NCBI GenBank assembly: GCA_958295925.1
Contig: CATQHL010000001.1
Span: forward strand, 1,129,931 to 1,193,930
DNA from: an uncultured Acidimicrobiales bacterium
GTDB lineage: Bacteria > Actinomycetota > Acidimicrobiia > Acidimicrobiales > CATQHL01
Direction of reading: 5' to 3'
DNA: 64,000 nucleotides
A program made the translations under genes and the position numbers. How positions within the stretch are numbered: position 1 is the first letter of the stretch; every line of letters begins with the position of its first letter. Below, one piece after another: positions 34,876 through 44,922 of this stretch. The notes under the pieces were generated by a model. That model saw only the letters and a list, made by a program, of their open reading frames with translations. It made no database searches and was not told where the DNA came from.

Positions 34876-37530
34876 TCAGGAAGAGCGGCGCTTGGCCGGG
34901 CGGGCCGAACGGCCGGAACGTGAACGCCCGCCTCGAGGCTTTCCGCCCGAAGCCCGTCGTTCCTCAAGTAGCTCCAAAGCACGCTGAATGCTCACGGTTT
35001 CGGGATCCTCGCCCTTCGACAACGACGCGTTCGTCTCACCGTCGCTCACATACGGGCCGTAACGACCGTCTCTCACGGTGATCTCCCTGCCGGTCGCCGG
35101 GTCGTCGCCGAGCGTCCGAAGCTGCCTTTGCGTGGTTGACGAAGCCCTTCGCTTGGGCTGTGAAAGCAGTTGCCTGGCTTCGGTGAGAGTGACGGTGAAT
35201 AGCTGCTCCTCGAAATCGAGGGAGCGAGTCTCCTTTCCCTTCTTGATGAAAGGCCCGTAGCGGCCGTTCTGAACGACGATGACCTCACCATCCGAGTCGT
35301 CCTCCAAGTGGCGCGGCAGGCTGAGCAGTTTCAAGGCCTCCTCAAGCGTCACCGTCTCGGGTGACATGGATTTGAACAAGGAGGCGTATCGAGGCTTGGA
35401 GCCGTCGTCGTCGGGCGACGGACCCAGCTGCACAAACGGCCCGTAGCGCCCAGTGCGGGCGGTGACGGGAAGACCGCTAACGGGATCCGCCCCTAATTCC
35501 CGCGCCTCCGCCCTGGTTTCAAGAAGCTGAAGCGCGCGGTCAACGGTCAACTCGTCAGGGGGCAGGTTTTCCGGCAGGTCGGCGCGCTTGTCGCCGCACA
35601 TTATGAACGTCCCGTAGCGCCCATGCCTTACTTCAACGGGGCTCCCGTCGGGAAGTTCGCCCACCGGGACGCTATTGATGGCGCGGGCGTCAATGTCGCT
35701 GACGTTGTCCGTGACCATGGCCTTGAGACCGCCCTGCGCGCCGTCGCCAAAATAGAACATCCGCAGCCAGGGGACAGACTCGTTGGAACCGTTTGCGATC
35801 TGATCCAGATCGTCTTCCATACGGGCTGTGAAGGTGTAGTCCACCAGGTCGGCGAAGTGCTGCTCCATCAACCCGACCACGATGAATGCGGTAAAGGCAG
35901 GCACAAGCGCCGAGCCCTTTTTCCAGACGTAGCCGCGATCTTGGATGGTTCCCATAATGGATGCGTAGGTGGATGGGCGGCCTACTCCCATCTCCTCGAG
36001 TCGACGTATAAGCGAAGCTTCGGTAAAGCGTGCGGGGGGCTTGGTCTCATGACCGGCCGGTTCAGGCTCCGAGATCTGCACCGAGGCTCCTTCGGCCACG
36101 GCCGGCAAGACCTGATCGCTCAAAGCCTCCTTCCTGACTTCTTCCCCGTTGTCCGCAGCTTTGGCGTAGGGTGTCAGCGCCTTTCGGAAACCAGCGTGTG
36201 AAATGACAGTGCCGGAGGCTGAGAAGACGGCTTCCCCTTGAGAGGATTGGGCGGCGAGAGCCACTCTCACCGTCTTGCCTGTGGCGTCTGTCATCTGAGA
36301 GGCCATCGTGCGGCGCCAGATGAGATCGTAGAGACGGGCCTCCTGGCGCTTCAGCGCGCCGATTACCTCGGAAGGGTGGCGCAGCTTCTCGCCTGCTGGT
36401 CGGATGGCCTCGTGGGCCTCCTGCGCATTACGGGACTTGGCCCGATACTGGCGCGGCTTCGGGGGCAGGTACTCCTCTCCAAAGCGTTTGCCCACCTCAG
36501 CACGCACGGTGGCGATGGCCGTGCCGGAGAGCGCAGTGGAGTCGGTGCGCATATAGGTGATGAAGCCCTGCTCATACAGAGACTGGGCAAGCTGCATCAC
36601 CTGCTTGGAAGACAGCCCCAGTCGCCTTTCCCCCTCCTGCTGGAGAGTGGACGTGATGAACGGTGGATTGGGCCTGCGTCGATACGGCTTCTGGCTCACC
36701 GACGACACCTTCCCCTCTTTGCCGTCGAGGTCTTTGCCCAGTCGCTCAGCCTCCAAGGCCGTCAGCACGAAGACTTTCTCGGCGTTCACCTTTCCGTCGG
36801 AACCGAAGTTGCGGCTTTGAGCCACAACCTGGCCGTTCAGGCTGGACAGCCTGGAGGTGAAGCTCGCACCGTCCTGCAGACTCGCCTTCATCGTCAAAGA
36901 CCAGAAAGGCGCCGACACGAACTCAATCCGTTCACGTTCCCTTCCCACCACTATGCGGGTCGCCACGCTTTGAACCCGACCGGCCGAGAGACCCGAAGCC
37001 ACCTTCTTCCACAGCACTGGCGAGACCTCAAAGCCGTAGAGACGATCAAGCAGGCGGCGGGCTTCCTGGGCGTCCACGAGCCGCCGGTCGATGTCCCGCA
37101 GATTTTCGAGAGCCCTTGCAATGGCCTCCCGGGTGATCTCGTGAAAAACCATTCTGTGAACCCGAATCCTCGATGGTGGGCTCAGCTCCTCCAGCAGGTG
37201 CCAGGCGATTGCCTCCCCCTCACGATCTTCGTCGGTAGCCAGGTAAAGCTCATCGGCTTCTCTCACGATCTGGCGCAGCTCACGCACCCTCTTTGCCCCC
37301 TCCCTGGAAACTACATACAAGGGCTTGAAGTCGTTCTCTATGTCGATGCCCAACCGCGCCCACGGCTCGGATTTATACGCCTTTGGCACCTCTGCGCTGC
37401 TTCTGGGCAGGTCCCGGATGTGCCCGAAGGACGACTCCACCGTGTAGCTGTCGTCCAGAAATCGGGAAATGGTCCTGGCCTTGGTAGGCGACTCGACAAT
37501 GACGACTCGATTTGGTTTGGTGTTTGACAT
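34876..37530 (-). CDS. topA: DNA topoisomerase I
   Basis: VVIVESPTKARTISRFL, ATDEDREGEAIAWHL, RVQSVATRIVVGRE, GFITYMRTDSTALS; C-terminal GRYGP(F/Y)(I/V) repeats. Confidence 0.97.
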   Translation of the reverse strand: MSNTKPNRVVIVESPTKARTISRFLDDSYTVESSFGHIRDLPRSSAEVPKAYKSEPWARLGIDIENDFKPLYVVSREGAKRVRELRQIVREADELYLATDEDREGEAIAWHLLEELSPPSRIRVHRMVFHEITREAIARALENLRDIDRRLVDAQEARRLLDRLYGFEVSPVLWKKVASGLSAGRVQSVATRIVVGRERERIEFVSAPFWSLTMKASLQDGASFTSRLSSLNGQVVAQSRNFGSDGKVNAEKVFVLTALEAERLGKDLDGKEGKVSSVSQKPYRRRPNPPFITSTLQQEGERRLGLSSKQVMQLAQSLYEQGFITYMRTDSTALSGTAIATVRAEVGKRFGEEYLPPKPRQYRAKSRNAQEAHEAIRPAGEKLRHPSEVIGALKRQEARLYDLIWRRTMASQMTDATGKTVRVALAAQSSQGEAVFSASGTVISHAGFRKALTPYAKAADNGEEVRKEALSDQVLPAVAEGASVQISEPEPAGHETKPPARFTEASLIRRLEEMGVGRPSTYASIMGTIQDRGYVWKKGSALVPAFTAFIVVGLMEQHFADLVDYTFTARMEDDLDQIANGSNESVPWLRMFYFGDGAQGGLKAMVTDNVSDIDARAINSVPVGELPDGSPVEVRHGRYGTFIMCGDKRADLPENLPPDELTVDRALQLLETRAEARELGADPVSGLPVTARTGRYGPFVQLGPSPDDDGSKPRYASLFKSMSPETVTLEEALKLLSLPRHLEDDSDGEVIVVQNGRYGPFIKKGKETRSLDFEEQLFTVTLTEARQLLSQPKRRASSTTQRQLRTLGDDPATGREITVRDGRYGPYVSDGETNASLSKGEDPETVSIQRALELLEERRASGGKPRGGRSRSGRSARPAKRRSS

Positions 37531-37595
37531 GGTCAGGCTTTGCTCCAAAACGGATTGCGATCAGACGAAAGGAGGTTATGAGCACCGCGCGGCGA

Positions 37596-39155
37596 TCATG
37601 TGTCTTCCTCAACGAGGCCCCTCTGGGACGCCTCCTCCCGGCGTGAAGCTAGCCAGAGAACGCTCAGCCCGACCAGAAATGCTATGAGCGAGCCCCCGAG
37701 CACGCCTATCTTGGCTTGATCCTCAACCGTCGGAACGGTGGCGGAATGCCCGCTTTCGTTGACAGCCTCCGCATCTGCTTCCGATAATGCAACCGCTGCG
37801 GTCTCCGTGGAGACGTGTTCACCGTCGTCGCCCTCAAAAGCCAGGACCGTGATGAACAGCGAAACTGTGAAGCCGATGCCGGCCACGATGGAAATTCCCA
37901 GCACGTGAAGACCGTTGATCCCCGGCGGCAGCCGTCCGAGCTTGAATTTCGTCACCAGCCAGGTGAAGAAGGAGACCCCCACCGTATTGCCGACCAACAG
38001 ACCGATGGCCACCCCTAAGGTCACCCGGGAGGTGACAGCGGAGGCGAGCATCTCCCGACTTAGAACCACCCCTGCGTTCGCTAGGGCGAAGACCGGCACA
38101 ACGAGATAGCTCACGAAAGGGTGCAGGGTTCGCTCCAGCCTCTCTGCCATAGAGCGTGACTCGGTGATGTTGAAGCCGGCTCGCCGGATGTCGTTCAAGG
38201 AAATGGCTTTCTTCCGCTCCAGCCAGCGGGCCACCGAGCGGGCTCCTGACTCGGTCTGCAGAGGGCGAGCCGGAGTCATCAGGCCCAGGGCCACCCCGGC
38301 AATCGTGGCGTGGACGCCCGAGCGGTACGTTGCCCACCAGACGACAAGCCCGAGCAGGACATAGGTGGGAACGTGCCAGACGCGCACACGGGTGAGGGTT
38401 GCTATCAGCAGGCAGACCCCGATGGCCAGCGCCAGCCAGCCCATCGAGATGTTTGAGCTGTAGAAAATGGCTATTACGGCGATGGCGCCAATGTCGTCTG
38501 CAATCGCCAGTGTCAACAGGAAGAGTTTCAGCCACGACGGCGTCCTCTTTCCCAAGAGAGACACGACCCCGACCGCAAAGGCAATGTCGGTGGCCATCGG
38601 GATGCCCCAGCCGTTCAGGTTTTCGGTGCCGGCGTTGAAAGCCACATAGATGAGGGCTGGAACAAGCATCCCTCCCACGGCCGCCCCGACCGGCAGGATC
38701 ACATCACGCGGCCTGCTGAGCCGCCCTGTAACCATCTCCCGCTTTATCTCCAGGCCGACCACGAAGAAAAACAGCACCATCAGCGCGTCGTTCACCAGGG
38801 CGTGGATGTCGCCGTCGAAGATGGGGAAGTTACCGACAGTAAGGTGGAGCGGGGTGTGCCAAAAGCTGAAATAGCTGTCGCCGAACTGGGAATTCACCCA
38901 AATCAGGGCGATTGCCGTTGCGACTATGAGCAGAATCCCCCCTGAGGCTTCGATGTGCAGAAAGCGGCGCAATGGCTGGGCCACCACACGCTCAAGAGCG
39001 CTGTTGCGGCCTACCCAGGTGAGATCCCCCCCTGGCGACTCCAAGTGCTCTTCGCCCTCGGAATGCGCTGAGCCTGACTCATGGACTTCGTGGTCCAAAG
39101 AGTCGAAGAAGGCGTCCTTCGGATCCTCCTCGTGCTGATGGTTGTCGGGTTGCAT
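37596..39155 (-). CDS. nhaA: Na+/H+ antiporter NhaA
   Basis: LVNDALMVLFFFVVGLEIKREMVTGRLS, GWGIPMATDIAFAVGVVSLLGKRTP, IADDIGAIAVIAIFYS. Confidence 0.95.
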   Translation of the reverse strand: MQPDNHQHEEDPKDAFFDSLDHEVHESGSAHSEGEEHLESPGGDLTWVGRNSALERVVAQPLRRFLHIEASGGILLIVATAIALIWVNSQFGDSYFSFWHTPLHLTVGNFPIFDGDIHALVNDALMVLFFFVVGLEIKREMVTGRLSRPRDVILPVGAAVGGMLVPALIYVAFNAGTENLNGWGIPMATDIAFAVGVVSLLGKRTPSWLKLFLLTLAIADDIGAIAVIAIFYSSNISMGWLALAIGVCLLIATLTRVRVWHVPTYVLLGLVVWWATYRSGVHATIAGVALGLMTPARPLQTESGARSVARWLERKKAISLNDIRRAGFNITESRSMAERLERTLHPFVSYLVVPVFALANAGVVLSREMLASAVTSRVTLGVAIGLLVGNTVGVSFFTWLVTKFKLGRLPPGINGLHVLGISIVAGIGFTVSLFITVLAFEGDDGEHVSTETAAVALSEADAEAVNESGHSATVPTVEDQAKIGVLGGSLIAFLVGLSVLWLASRREEASQRGLVEEDT

Positions 39156-39287
39156 TCGTTTCAGGCTGCCTTTGATCGATTCGGATTCAATCGTGCGGAG
39201 GCCGAGGACTCAGTTACCAGTGAATCCTTCCAGGCAACTCGGCAATTCGGCATGGGTGGAGTCGACTTAAGGAACACCGGAAGCCGA

Positions 39288-39842
39288 TCAGTCAGGTGCC
39301 GTGTAGACCACCAGCCGCACCTCTGTTCCTTCGGCGCTCGGGCGGATGGAATGCTCGTCAACCATCGAACGCATGAGGCTGAGGCCCAGACCGCTTTCGA
39401 AGTGCGTCCTGAGGGGGTCCTCCGGGGGCGGAACCTGCTTGATGCTACCAAGATCGAAGCCTCCCCCCTGATCGATGATCCGCACCTCCACGCGGCCCGG
39501 GCCGGGCGCGCAGACCAGGCGAATTGGCTTTCTCGATCCATTCGCTGAGACTGCTGCTATTGAGTTTGCGACAGCCTCGGAAACAGCAAAACGCAGATTC
39601 TCCAGCCGTTCGGTCGAGACTTGAGCAGTTGCGGAAACCGCTGCCACCAGGACTTCACGCGTCGCGGCCAGATATTCGTTTCCGGCCGGCACTTCCAGCT
39701 CTACGCCGTCTTTCCAGTTGCCTTCACCAAGCTTCACAGTTGCGACACAATCGATAGTCCTGTCTTCGGAGAATCTTGCGCCACAAAGGCGCATCGCCAA
39801 CAATAATGCGAAAGATTTGGAACAGACGGCATGCACAACCAT
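39288..39842 (-). CDS. RsbW-like anti-sigma regulatory factor (HATPase)
   Basis: LENLRFAVSEAVANSIAAVS N-box, VEVRIIDQGGGFDLG, GLGLSLMRSMVDEHSIRPSAEGTEVRLVV; start uncertain. Confidence 0.8.
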   Translation of the reverse strand: MVVHAVCSKSFALLLAMRLCGARFSEDRTIDCVATVKLGEGNWKDGVELEVPAGNEYLAATREVLVAAVSATAQVSTERLENLRFAVSEAVANSIAAVSANGSRKPIRLVCAPGPGRVEVRIIDQGGGFDLGSIKQVPPPEDPLRTHFESGLGLSLMRSMVDEHSIRPSAEGTEVRLVVYTAPD

Positions 39843-39857
39843 CCGGCCACCAGGCTC

Positions 39858-40265
39858 CTAGGGGCTTTGACCGTACATGTCGCCGCCTTGTTCGGCCTTC
39901 GTTATAAACACCTCGGTCATCCTTACCTCGTCTAGCACCAGCGTGAACGGCGATATTCGAATCGGCGAGCGGTATTCCACACGCACTTCCACATCCCCGC
40001 CCAGCCCCACAGGTGTGATGCTTACCTGCAAGCGGGAAGGGTCCAGCTGCGTCGAGGCTCGAGCCGCGTCGACAGCCTGGGACTGATTGTTGAAGACCGC
40101 CGCCGACACCGCCGCCGATCTGGCGCTGTGTGCAAGCAATATCTGATCTCGCACCAGCAATCCGACCTGAACGCATAACAGCACCATGAGCATGAGCACA
40201 GGCAGAGTCAGCGCCAGTTCCAGGGTGGCCTGACCTCTTTGTGCGGAGCGAACCCGAGACAGCAC
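39858..40265 (-). CDS. TadE-like pseudopilin family protein
   Basis: QRGQATLELALTLPVLMLMVLLCVQVGLLVRDQILLAHSARSAAVSAAV. Confidence 0.88.
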   Translation of the reverse strand: MLSRVRSAQRGQATLELALTLPVLMLMVLLCVQVGLLVRDQILLAHSARSAAVSAAVFNNQSQAVDAARASTQLDPSRLQVSITPVGLGGDVEVRVEYRSPIRISPFTLVLDEVRMTEVFITKAEQGGDMYGQSP

Positions 40266-40271
40266 GCTTGT

Positions 40272-40562
40272 TCAGGTCACGAGGTCTTTAAGCGAACGCA
40301 TCACGGCGTTGAAGAAACTCCCGATCCGCTTGGTGTCGGTGGCCCAGGCCACAAACAACATGGCCAAGGCGGCCGCCCCGAGAATCACCAAGGCGTATTC
40401 AGCGGTGGCTTGTCCCCGTTCTTCTAAGCGGGTCGACCGCCCCAACCTGCCGGCGAAGCACTTGGCCAGGACAACGAGTCCTCCCCAACTGCGGCATGCG
40501 CCCGACAACAGCCACCTGATCGCGCGCGTCGAGGCGGCGATGGCCGATTCTGCATAATTCAT
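40272..40562 (-). CDS. Flp/DUF4244-type small pilin-like protein
   Basis: LEERGQATAEYALVILGAAALAMLFVAWATDTKRIGSFFNAVMRSLKDLV; sits between tadE-like and tadC. Confidence 0.82.
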   Translation of the reverse strand: MNYAESAIAASTRAIRWLLSGACRSWGGLVVLAKCFAGRLGRSTRLEERGQATAEYALVILGAAALAMLFVAWATDTKRIGSFFNAVMRSLKDLVT

Positions 40563-40659
40563 GATCTTCCTCCTTGTTTGTTAGCTAGAGGGGGAAGTAC
40601 GCAGGGGAAGTAGCGAGCGCATCGGGCGGGGGAGCAGCGGCCCTGCGATGACCTGGCCA

Positions 40660-41460
40660 TCAGAGATTAAGGAAATCCAGTGAGCTCGCCAGCGAGGGAA
40701 CGATGGTGAGCAGCATGAACGCAGGCAGCACGCACACCGACAGGGGCAGGAGAAGCCTGAGCGGGACCATCCGGGATGACCGCTCAGCCTGGCGACGCCG
40801 GGCCTGCCGGGCCTGCTCCGCGGCTTGCGACAAGCTGGAGGAAAGCGACGTCCCGTAGCGCAGCGAGTTGACAAGAGGCCTTGATAGCTCCCTCATCGAC
40901 TCTCCGTACATCCCTGGGAGCTCCTCGAACGCCTCGGCGACATCCATGCCCATCCCGATTCGTCGCTGTGCGCTCTTGAGAGCCTCCCCTACCGGCCCCT
41001 CAAGGCGAACTGCGACCTCGTCAAGAGACTGCCTGACGCTGAGGCCGGCGCTTGTTGCAAGCGCGAAGAGATCAAGCGCCTCGGGCAAGCCCCGACGCAG
41101 TTCAATAGAAGTCTTGCGTCGCAGATGAATGCCTCTGCGAACCATCCACAGCCACACCCCCAAGGCCGCAATCACCCCCAATCGGACATCAACGAGCGCG
41201 CCGAGAGCGCCGATAATCAGCGTCAAGCCCATTCTGCGCTCGGCAATGGGATCGGAAACAAGACCGAAAAGAGATCGCGGCAGGCGGCCCAGCGAAGCCA
41301 GCAGATGCCCACCATGGCGAATTCTCTCATCATGGTCTTTTCCCTTCCCAGGAGCCTGTCCAATTCTCCGCCCCAGCGCAGAGCTACGACGCAGCCTTGC
41401 AATCCCGCGCCCGGCGCCCCAAGCCAGCGCCAACACCCACAGAACTGTCAGGACGCTCAT
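40660..41460 (-). CDS. tadC: Type II/IV secretion system F-domain protein (TadC)
   Basis: RGLPEALDLFALATSAGLSVRQSLDEVA...LRYGTSLSSSLSQAAEQARQARRRQAERSSRMVPLRLLLPLSVCVLPAFMLLTIVP. Confidence 0.88.
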   Translation of the reverse strand: MSVLTVLWVLALAWGAGRGIARLRRSSALGRRIGQAPGKGKDHDERIRHGGHLLASLGRLPRSLFGLVSDPIAERRMGLTLIIGALGALVDVRLGVIAALGVWLWMVRRGIHLRRKTSIELRRGLPEALDLFALATSAGLSVRQSLDEVAVRLEGPVGEALKSAQRRIGMGMDVAEAFEELPGMYGESMRELSRPLVNSLRYGTSLSSSLSQAAEQARQARRRQAERSSRMVPLRLLLPLSVCVLPAFMLLTIVPSLASSLDFLNL

Positions 41461-42413
41461 GCCGATCGGGTAATTCGATACATCCAGATGAAGGCGATGG
41501 CGTCGAGCCCCAACCCCAGCCCCAGACAGATCAGTCCCAGAGAAGAAGAGAGCAAATAGCGCAGCGTGTCTCCCCCGATCAGCGAATCAAGCCCCAGAAA
41601 ACCCAGCGGCAGCAAGACGATGATCAGAGCAGAGGCTCTGCCTTGCAGCGACAAGGTGGAGAGTTCGCCGAGCGAATTCCTGCCGGCGCGCAACGTGGCG
41701 GCCACCCCATCGATGGCTTGCGCACGTCTCCCACCAGCGGCCCCAATAGAAAGGGCCGCAACCGCCAAGTTCACGTCAGGGTGGCTGCGTCGCACCCGCC
41801 AGCGCTCCAGAACTGAGGGCAGAGGACGCCCCGCGGACACACCCGCCAGCACCTCCCCCATCTCTTCCCGCAGGGGGGAGCGAGCCTCTCGCTGGGCTTC
41901 CGCCAGCGCGGCCAGGGTGGAGACATCTGCCCTGAAGCCGTGCGCGACCCTCTCCAGAAAGTCAGGCAATGAGTCAAGGAGACGACGCTCGCAACGCTTG
42001 CGCAGGGCCAGCAGCAGCAGCGGGGGAGCCACAGCACCCAAGGCCAGCCCAATCAGTGAGACTGCGGCCGAGCGGGCTGCCAGTCCGCCCAGGGCTCCCA
42101 GGGCGGCGGAGGCAATCCAGACCTTGCAGGCGCCCGCGGGGCTCCAGTCAACAGCCGCCTCCGCCAGGCTGAGCTTGAGCCGGTGGCCTAGCTTCGACTC
42201 CCGGATTGCCTCGTGCGCGAGGGACGTCTTCGCTCCTCCTGCCCCCCTGGGAACAGAGTGGCCGGAACCGTCCCTGATTCGGGGGAAGGCTTCTTGCGGC
42301 AACCCACCTCCGCTGCATCGCCGAATGATCTTCCGGCGCAACATCGCCGACGGCAGTCGGCGGACTAGGCATGCAGCCGTCATCAGCAACGCAGCAGCGC
42401 CCAGCAACCCCAT
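41457..42413 (-). CDS. tadB: Type II/IV secretion system F-domain protein (TadB)
   Basis: LLDSLPDFLERVAHGFRADVSTLAALAEAQREA...VAALSIGAAGGRRAQAIDGVAATLRA; ATGA overlap with tadC. Confidence 0.87.
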   Translation of the reverse strand: MGLLGAAALLMTAACLVRRLPSAMLRRKIIRRCSGGGLPQEAFPRIRDGSGHSVPRGAGGAKTSLAHEAIRESKLGHRLKLSLAEAAVDWSPAGACKVWIASAALGALGGLAARSAAVSLIGLALGAVAPPLLLLALRKRCERRLLDSLPDFLERVAHGFRADVSTLAALAEAQREARSPLREEMGEVLAGVSAGRPLPSVLERWRVRRSHPDVNLAVAALSIGAAGGRRAQAIDGVAATLRAGRNSLGELSTLSLQGRASALIIVLLPLGFLGLDSLIGGDTLRYLLSSSLGLICLGLGLGLDAIAFIWMYRITRSA

Positions 42414-42416
42414 TTA

Positions 42417-43583
42417 TCAACCGACCTCCAGCCAGGCATTTTGCGGGGGCGAGACCTGGGCGACGCGCCCGCTAAAACGCGGCATCGCCAAGAGTCCCCC
42501 CGACCCAGCCAGAATTTCAAGGTGGGCCTGACTGCCTACTTCGGCGACCTCCACAATTCGCCTTTGGCCAGCGGCGCCCCGCGCCAAATGCACCACGAAG
42601 TCAAGGGCGGAGGAAATCTGGTCCCTCAGTGCCCCCAGGGGCAGTCCGCTGTCGGCCATCATCACCATGCTCTCGAGGCGGCGCAGGGCGTCTTCGGCTC
42701 CGTTGGCGTGACAGGTGGACATGCATCCGTCGTGGCCGGTGTTCATGGCCTGCAGGAGGTCAAAGGCCTCTGCCCCTCTCACTTCCCCCACAAGGATGCG
42801 GTCCGGGCGCATCCGCAGGGCGTTTCGTACAAGGTCCCTTACTGTCACAGGCGCCAATCCCTCCACGCTCCTGGTGCGGGCCTCAAGGCGAACCACGTGA
42901 TCGGAGTCGAGTCGAAGTTCGGCAGCGTCCTCAACGCTGATGATTCGGGCGCCCCGAGGTATCTCGCCGGCCATCGTGTTCAGGAGCGTGGTCTTTCCTG
43001 CCCCTGTGCCACCGCTCACCAGGACGTTTGCCCGCGCCCTGACAATCCAGCCGAGCAAGCTCGCCACACCGTGCGAAGCGAAGTCCTCCAATTTCAAGCG
43101 CAGTGACCCGAATCTGCGGATGCACAGATACGGGCCGTCCACCGCAATCGGCGGCATCACCACGTTCACGCGGGAGCCGTCGGGCAGACGGGCGTCTACC
43201 AGAGGCGAGGTTCGATCAGCGCGAAGACCCAGCGGGGAGACGATCTGCTCGATCAACTGCCCAAGGGTGGACTCGCCGATAGTCACCTCAACGGGGCGCA
43301 GTTCGCCCGCCGACTCAATCCAGACTCCGCCGCGTCCGTTTACCATCACCTCATTCACGGAGGGGTCGTCCAGAAACTGTTCGAGCGGGCCAAAACCGCA
43401 CATCCGAGCCAATACCCTCTCGGCCAGCTCACGCTGAAGTTCCGGGCTCAAGAGCGGCGTCCGGCGGTTTACGATTTCCCTAACACGGTCATAATCGGGA
43501 GGAACTCCACCGGAGGTGGAATCGGCTACCAGCCGGTGAAGTTCGCTCTCCTCATGGGCGAGGTGACGGTTCAGTCTTTCCAC
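42417..43583 (-). CDS. cpaF: Type II/IV secretion ATPase CpaF/TadA
   Basis: [91 protein letters not shown] start near 43583. Confidence 0.94.
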   Translation of the reverse strand: MERLNRHLAHEESELHRLVADSTSGGVPPDYDRVREIVNRRTPLLSPELQRELAERVLARMCGFGPLEQFLDDPSVNEVMVNGRGGVWIESAGELRPVEVTIGESTLGQLIEQIVSPLGLRADRTSPLVDARLPDGSRVNVVMPPIAVDGPYLCIRRFGSLRLKLEDFASHGVASLLGWIVRARANVLVSGGTGAGKTTLLNTMAGEIPRGARIISVEDAAELRLDSDHVVRLEARTRSVEGLAPVTVRDLVRNALRMRPDRILVGEVRGAEAFDLLQAMNTGHDGCMSTCHANGAEDALRRLESMVMMADSGLPLGALRDQISSALDFVVHLARGAAGQRRIVEVAEVGSQAHLEILAGSGGLLAMPRFSGRVAQVSPPQNAWLEVG

Positions 43584-44272
43584 GCCTGTTGCACTGCCTT
43601 TGCAACTCCGTTCGGAAATCTTCCCACCAGCACGCCGGCGTCCACCGAGCGCGCCACGGCTGGATCCACCTCCAGTCGCAACACCAGAGGCGCCCCCACC
43701 ACGTCTTCGACGTCGTTGGGAGTGAGCGCGCGGCCTGCCTCCTGAAGCAGGACAACCCCGCTTGGCTGAAGCGGCGCCCGGGCTGCGCGTCTCAATGCCA
43801 GGAAGCACGGCCTAGTGACCAGCCAGGACCTGTCGGCCTGCGCAACCACCGCGCGCCGCACCTCTATCTCGTCGGGCTTGCTCTTAAGGTCGGGGGAGTC
43901 ACCGCCCGGACGCCAGAGGCAGCCACCGTCTATGACCGTCTCACGGTGTTCCGCAGAGAGCTCCCGCGACATCACTTCAGCCCTTTCCGGGTGTCGAAGG
44001 GGCCCCGAGCCCCGTGGCAGCAGAGAGAGATTCTCAGCCGCTTCCCGCTCCAGAAGCCTGAGCGCGTCTATGCGCACCTCGTCTTCGGCGCTCAGCCATT
44101 CGGCAATCCCTGGCGACGATGGTTCGGGCACACCCAGGACGCCGGGGGCGTCTCCGTCGAGGTCAACCAGCAGCGCCCCTGAGCTGAACATCTCAGCTGC
44201 CTGGCGCGCCAGAAGCGCTGCCACCACCGACGCTCCAACGCCGCCCTTTACCGACCAACATGCAATACTCAT
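43571..44272 (-). CDS. CpaE/TadZ-like P-loop protein
   Basis: MSIACWSVKGGVGASVVAALLARQAAEMFSSGALLVDLDGDAPGVLG; divergent ParA/MinD fold upstream of cpaF. Confidence 0.78.
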   Translation of the reverse strand: MSIACWSVKGGVGASVVAALLARQAAEMFSSGALLVDLDGDAPGVLGVPEPSSPGIAEWLSAEDEVRIDALRLLEREAAENLSLLPRGSGPLRHPERAEVMSRELSAEHRETVIDGGCLWRPGGDSPDLKSKPDEIEVRRAVVAQADRSWLVTRPCFLALRRAARAPLQPSGVVLLQEAGRALTPNDVEDVVGAPLVLRLEVDPAVARSVDAGVLVGRFPNGVAKAVQQAWKD

Positions 44273-44627
44273 CCCATAACTCCTTGATTCGTTTCCGTTT
44301 TCCTGGGGGAAGGGAGGGAAGATCCTGAGGGGGGGAGGAGCGTTGGGCAGCCACGGGGGCGGAACTCCGGCGGGGCGGCCTGGAATCGCCTGCTGCTGAG
44401 GTCCAACTAGTCCGCTGGTGGCCAAGGTTGGCCAATTACGGACGCAGGAAGCCGATCAGAGACCAGTCAGGCCACAGGCAGCCCCGAGAGCTGACCCGAA
44501 CTAGCTCAGGCAGAACGCGAAAGCGTCAAATGAGGGGGAAGGTGAGTGCTTTTGCGGGGAGGGAGGGGAAATGTTGGTAGACGCAGGGGTAGGCCGCGGC
44601 GTCAAGCAGGACGGCTTGTCCGGAAAG

Positions 44628-44702
44628 TCAGACCTCCCGGACCTTCTTAGCCACCCAAGCCACGAGCGCTGCTACCAGTACGAAAAGAAAAAACTTCCTC
44701 AC
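44628..44702 (-). CDS. Putative 24-aa membrane micropeptide
   Basis: Hand translation from GTG: (M)RKFFLFVLVAALVAWVAKKVREV*; hydrophobic helix with basic ends. Confidence 0.3.
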   Translation of the reverse strand: MRKFFLFVLVAALVAWVAKKVREV

Positions 44703-44778
44703 GCATCAAAGTATACGTGCTTGCGCGGCGGGCCGCAATAGGGAATGCCCCACAAATCTCAGGGATTGCCTTGGTTTG

Positions 44779-44874
44779 TGGCGGAGGTGGACGGGAATCG
44801 AACCCGCCGGATGGGGATCGCCCATCCCACCCGCTTTGAAGGCGGGGGAGCCCACCAGGCGCTCGGACACCTCC
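44779..44874 (-). tRNA. selC: tRNA-Sec (anticodon UCA), CCA encoded
   Basis: GGAGGTGTCCGAGCGCCTGGTGGGCTCCCCCGCCTTCAAAGCGGGTGGGATGGGCGATCCCCATCCGGCGGGTTCGATTCCCGTCCACCTCCGCCA; loop CTTCAAA flanked by CCCGC/GCGGG gives TCA; long variable hairpin GGATGGG-CGATC-CCCATCC; G discriminator + CCA; selA and selB in the same window. Confidence 0.93.
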
Positions 44875-44922
44875 GCGGCAAAGCAGAACCCTACAACTGC
44901 AGCCCACCCGTCCGACAGGCGC

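Noticed and set aside
44779-44874. tRNA considered as tRNA-Ser because of the long variable arm
   Set aside because: Anticodon loop is CTTCAAA (UCA), the TGGTGGGC D-arm resembles Sec tRNAs, and selA/selB are in the same window. One acceptor position (8th) seems mismatched, so a covariance model check is still advised.
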